From Flavobacteriales bacterium UBA5871 (lineage in GTDB: Bacteria > Bacteroidota > Bacteroidia > Flavobacteriales_D > Crocinitomicaceae), in the NCBI GenBank assembly GCA_002432085.1, contig DJFN01000238.1, positions 1 through 8,013 on the forward strand: a stretch of DNA of 8,013 nucleotides, in the 5' to 3' direction. Position numbers and translations under genes: made by a program. Positions within the stretch are counted from its first letter, which is position 1. Every line of letters starts with the position of its first letter. Shown piece after piece: positions 6,121 to 8,013 of the stretch. The notes below the pieces were generated by a model that was not told the DNA's origin, searched no databases, and saw nothing but the letters and a program-made list of their open reading frames with translations.

Positions 6121-6948
6121 ATGAAACCGACACACATGCTTCTTTACGACCAGGATTGTCCGCTGTGTAACTGGTACACGGGCGCTTTCATCCGACATGG
6201 TTTTCTGAGTCGGGATGGTCGACTTCCCTACAGCGAAGCGGTTGAACATCCTGAATTGACGTTCGATGCTACACTTTCCCGTAACAAGATTGCGCTGGTC
6301 GACCCGGTAAAAGGCACCGTCGAATACGGCATCGATAGTTTGCTGACCGTTCTCGGAAACCGTTTCCCCCTGATCCCGCGTATTGGTAAGCTTCCGGTAA
6401 TTCACTGGCTGCTGGAACAGCTCTACAGCTTCATCAGCTACAACCGGAAAATGGTCGCGCCATCCGATTGCGGCGACAGCTGTGCCTGCACGCCTACTCT
6501 TTCCATTGGCTGGCGGATCGCTTTCATTGCTTTCTGTTGCTGGATCGTGAACATCGCGACAGGCGTTTATTTCACACAACAGCTCGGCGATTATTTCATC
6601 GGTCACCCGGTTTACAGCGATCTTGTTATGTTCGTCGCCCAATTCGGCTTTCAGTTTCTTGCCTTCCGAATGTTGCATCAACGTGGTTTTGCCGATTACG
6701 CCGGAAATCTCGCTTTTGTCAGCTTGCTCGGTGCGTTATTATTATTGTTCTTCCACTTCGGATTGAATTTCCTCACTTATCTCGACATTAATACGACCAT
6801 GCTGCAACCGTTCTGTTACGGATTGGTTTACCTGTTCATGCTCTACGAACACGCGCGCCGGTTGAGGCTCCTGCACCTGAGCGGCTGGCTCAGCATTTCC
6901 TGGATCGTCTTCCGTTTTTTAATTTACCCTTTTGCTTTTATCGTATGA
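6121..6948 (+). CDS. DCC-family (DUF393) thiol-disulfide protein fused to a membrane domain
   Basis: A 275-residue two-part protein. Residues about 6-108 match the DCC family: LLYDQDCPLCNWY (7-19) with the DxDCPLC signature and a CxxC pair (Cys13, Cys16), then KIALVDPVKGTVEYGIDSLL (56-75) and a PLIPRIGKLPVIHWLLEQLYSFIS segment (83-106). DCC proteins are predicted thioredoxin-fold oxidoreductases with little biochemistry. A linker carries another cysteine cluster, CGDSCAC (117-123). Residues about 128-275 are strongly hydrophobic with about five likely membrane spans (near 130-152, 165-183, 195-220, 228-246 and 255-275). There is no signal peptide, so the DCC part should face the cytoplasm, giving a membrane-tethered redox protein. 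Its stop overlaps the next start (ATGA), so the two proteins are probably made together, and the palindrome upstream suggests control by the neighbouring regulator. The substrate is unknown. Confidence 0.85.
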   Translation: MKPTHMLLYDQDCPLCNWYTGAFIRHGFLSRDGRLPYSEAVEHPELTFDATLSRNKIALVDPVKGTVEYGIDSLLTVLGNRFPLIPRIGKLPVIHWLLEQLYSFISYNRKMVAPSDCGDSCACTPTLSIGWRIAFIAFCCWIVNIATGVYFTQQLGDYFIGHPVYSDLVMFVAQFGFQFLAFRMLHQRGFADYAGNLAFVSLLGALLLLFFHFGLNFLTYLDINTTMLQPFCYGLVYLFMLYEHARRLRLLHLSGWLSISWIVFRFLIYPFAFIV

Positions 6949-7856
6949 AACCCACCATTGTTATCGCTGCCGCAAACGGTTTTATCGGCCGTAGCCTGAT
7001 CGACTTTTTCAAAGAACGCTACCGCATTATTGCGCTCGTTCGCAAACCGCAGACTTCTACCGAAGATGTTAAATATCGTGTCTGGGACGGCAAAAATGTC
7101 GGCAGTTGGTCCATTGATCTCGACGGTGCACTGGCGGTCATTAACCTTGCCGGAAAATCCGTGAACTGCCGTTACAACGAAGAGAACAAAGCCGAAATCT
7201 ACGCTTCCCGGCTTGAAAGCACGGCTGCTCTCGGAGAAGCGATCCGTTTGTGTGCCGACAAACCGAAGGTCTGGATCAATGCAGCAAGTGCGACCATTTA
7301 TGCGCATTCAATAGATCGTCCCAACACGGAGGAAAACGGTGTGATCGGAACCGGTTTTTCCGTTGATGTCTGCCAGCAATGGGAAGCTTGTTTTAATGAA
7401 TACAAAAGGCCAGAAACACGTCAGATTGTCTTGCGAACAGCCATTGTTCTGGGAAAAAAAGGCGGCGTAATGGTTCCTTTCAAACGCTTGGTGAAATTCG
7501 GATTCGGTGGTCGGATGGGTGACGGAAATCAGCAGTTCAGCTGGATTCACGAGCACGATCTGTGCCGCGCCATTGCGTTCTTCATCGATAACGAGCAAAC
7601 TTCCGGCGTTTACAATCTGAGCGCACCGGTTCCCGTAACGAATCATCATTTCCTGCGTGTTCTCCGGAATAAAATGCGTCATCCGTTTGGCATTTCACAA
7701 CCTAAATGGCTGCTGGAATTCGGTGCCTGGCTGATTGGGACCGAAACCGAATTGATTCTGAAAAGCCGTTACGTTCTTCCCGCTCGCTTACAGCAGGCCG
7801 GATTCAGCTTCACCTTCCCGACTATCGAAAAATGCCTGGAAAACCTCGTGAAATGA
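6945..7856 (+). CDS. TIGR01777-family NAD(P)-dependent epimerase-like protein (SDR39U1/YfcH type)
   Basis: A 303-residue extended short-chain dehydrogenase/reductase-like protein of typical family length. The nucleotide-binding loop is AAANGFIGR (8-16). Other family segments are VINLAGKSV (65-73), NKAEIYASRLEST (81-93), NAASATIY (112-119), RTAIVLGKKGG (164-174), GFGGRMGDGNQQFSWIHEHDL (186-206), GVYNLSAPVPVTNHHF (221-236) and LPARLQQAGFSFTFPTIEKCLENL at the end. The first glycine of the usual GxxGxxG is alanine (Ala9), while Gly12 and Gly15 are kept, so cofactor binding may be altered or simply tolerant. The reaction is unknown for most members of this family. It overlaps the DCC gene by 4 bases and is probably translationally coupled to it. 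In my recollection this gene, DCC proteins and GbsR-type regulators recur together in Bacteroidota, sometimes near photolyase genes; no photolyase is visible here. Confidence 0.92.
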   Translation: MKPTIVIAAANGFIGRSLIDFFKERYRIIALVRKPQTSTEDVKYRVWDGKNVGSWSIDLDGALAVINLAGKSVNCRYNEENKAEIYASRLESTAALGEAIRLCADKPKVWINAASATIYAHSIDRPNTEENGVIGTGFSVDVCQQWEACFNEYKRPETRQIVLRTAIVLGKKGGVMVPFKRLVKFGFGGRMGDGNQQFSWIHEHDLCRAIAFFIDNEQTSGVYNLSAPVPVTNHHFLRVLRNKMRHPFGISQPKWLLEFGAWLIGTETELILKSRYVLPARLQQAGFSFTFPTIEKCLENLVK

Positions 7857-7875
7857 GTTTCCTCTGCTTCCATAA

Positions 7876-7906
7876 TTGGAATTGAGCCGGAATCCGGTTA
7901 CATTTA
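7876..7906 (+). promoter_or_regulatory. Candidate promoter for the terminal lipoprotein gene
   Basis: TTG (7876-7878), 20 bases, then TACATTTA (7899-7906) resembles the Bacteroidota -33/-7 arrangement; the -7 box differs from TAnnTTTG at the last base only. A short stem, CCGG/CCGG (7887-7890 with 7894-7897), lies inside the spacer. It is the only candidate in the 63-base gap, but read-through from the upstream operon is equally possible. Confidence 0.35.
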
Positions 7907-7919
7907 ACAAAAGAACGCT

Positions 7920-8013
7920 ATGAAACGGCTCCTCGTATTCGGCTTTGTGCTTGGCTGTGCGGCTTGTGTGGAAAATCCCTCGAAGCGCGACAAAGGCATT
8001 TCGACCATTAAAA
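7920..8013 (+). CDS. Putative lipoprotein, 3' end cut by window
   Basis: Only 31 codons are visible, from the ATG at 7920. The peptide begins MKRLLVFGFVLGCAACVENP, a lipoprotein signal peptide with two candidate lipidated cysteines: Cys13 (VLGC, the better lipobox) and Cys16 (CAAC). After it comes a charged, hydrophilic stretch (SKRDKGISTIK) where the mature protein begins. The function cannot be told from this fragment. It lies 63 bases after the epimerase-like gene on the same strand and could belong to the same transcript or have its own promoter. Confidence 0.72.
   Translation, partial: MKRLLVFGFVLGCAACVENPSKRDKGISTIK

Noticed and set aside
1..8013. CRISPR array, insertion sequence, tRNA or rRNA
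   Set aside because: I saw no regularly spaced repeats, transposase-like frame with terminal inverted repeats, or tRNA/rRNA-like segments on either strand.

Overview
The window looks like a chromosomal segment of a member of the Bacteroidota. Two proteins end in type A sorting domains of the type IX secretion system (T9SS), a system confined to that phylum and close relatives. One gene start carries a Bacteroidota-type -7 box (TAnnTTTG), and Shine-Dalgarno sequences are largely absent. I cannot name a genus. All recognisable genes are on the + strand and densely packed.

Region 1 (1-5178) is a vitamin B12 (cobalamin) acquisition operon. It opens with the 3' part of a cobalamin riboswitch (1-114, 5' end outside the window) and a structured leader. 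Four genes follow with little or no space between them: a DUF4465 T9SS-sorted surface protein (244-1197), a compact BtuB-like TonB-dependent outer-membrane receptor (1223-3151, TTG start), a BtuG-like beta-propeller lipoprotein (3141-4202), and a second T9SS-sorted surface protein (4195-5178). The last three genes overlap by 11 and 8 bases. The likely arrangement is that the two sorted proteins and the propeller capture or relay corrinoid at the cell surface, the BtuB-like barrel imports it with TonB energy, and the riboswitch lowers expression when cobalamin is plentiful. The inner-membrane btuFCD genes are not in the window.

Region 2 (5179-5534) is a 356-base intergenic stretch without a convincing gene. 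It holds several short inverted repeats and ends in an operator-like palindrome and a -7 promoter box directly before the next gene.

Region 3 (5535-7856) starts with a GbsR/MarR-type winged-helix regulator, followed by a short terminator. After that come two genes joined by a 4-base overlap: a DCC-type (DUF393) thiol-disulfide protein fused to a membrane domain, and a TIGR01777-family NAD(P)-dependent epimerase-like protein. Nearly identical palindromes stand before the regulator and before the DCC gene, which suggests the regulator controls both itself and the pair. Region 4 (7857-8013) is a short spacer with a possible promoter and the beginning of a lipoprotein gene cut by the window edge.
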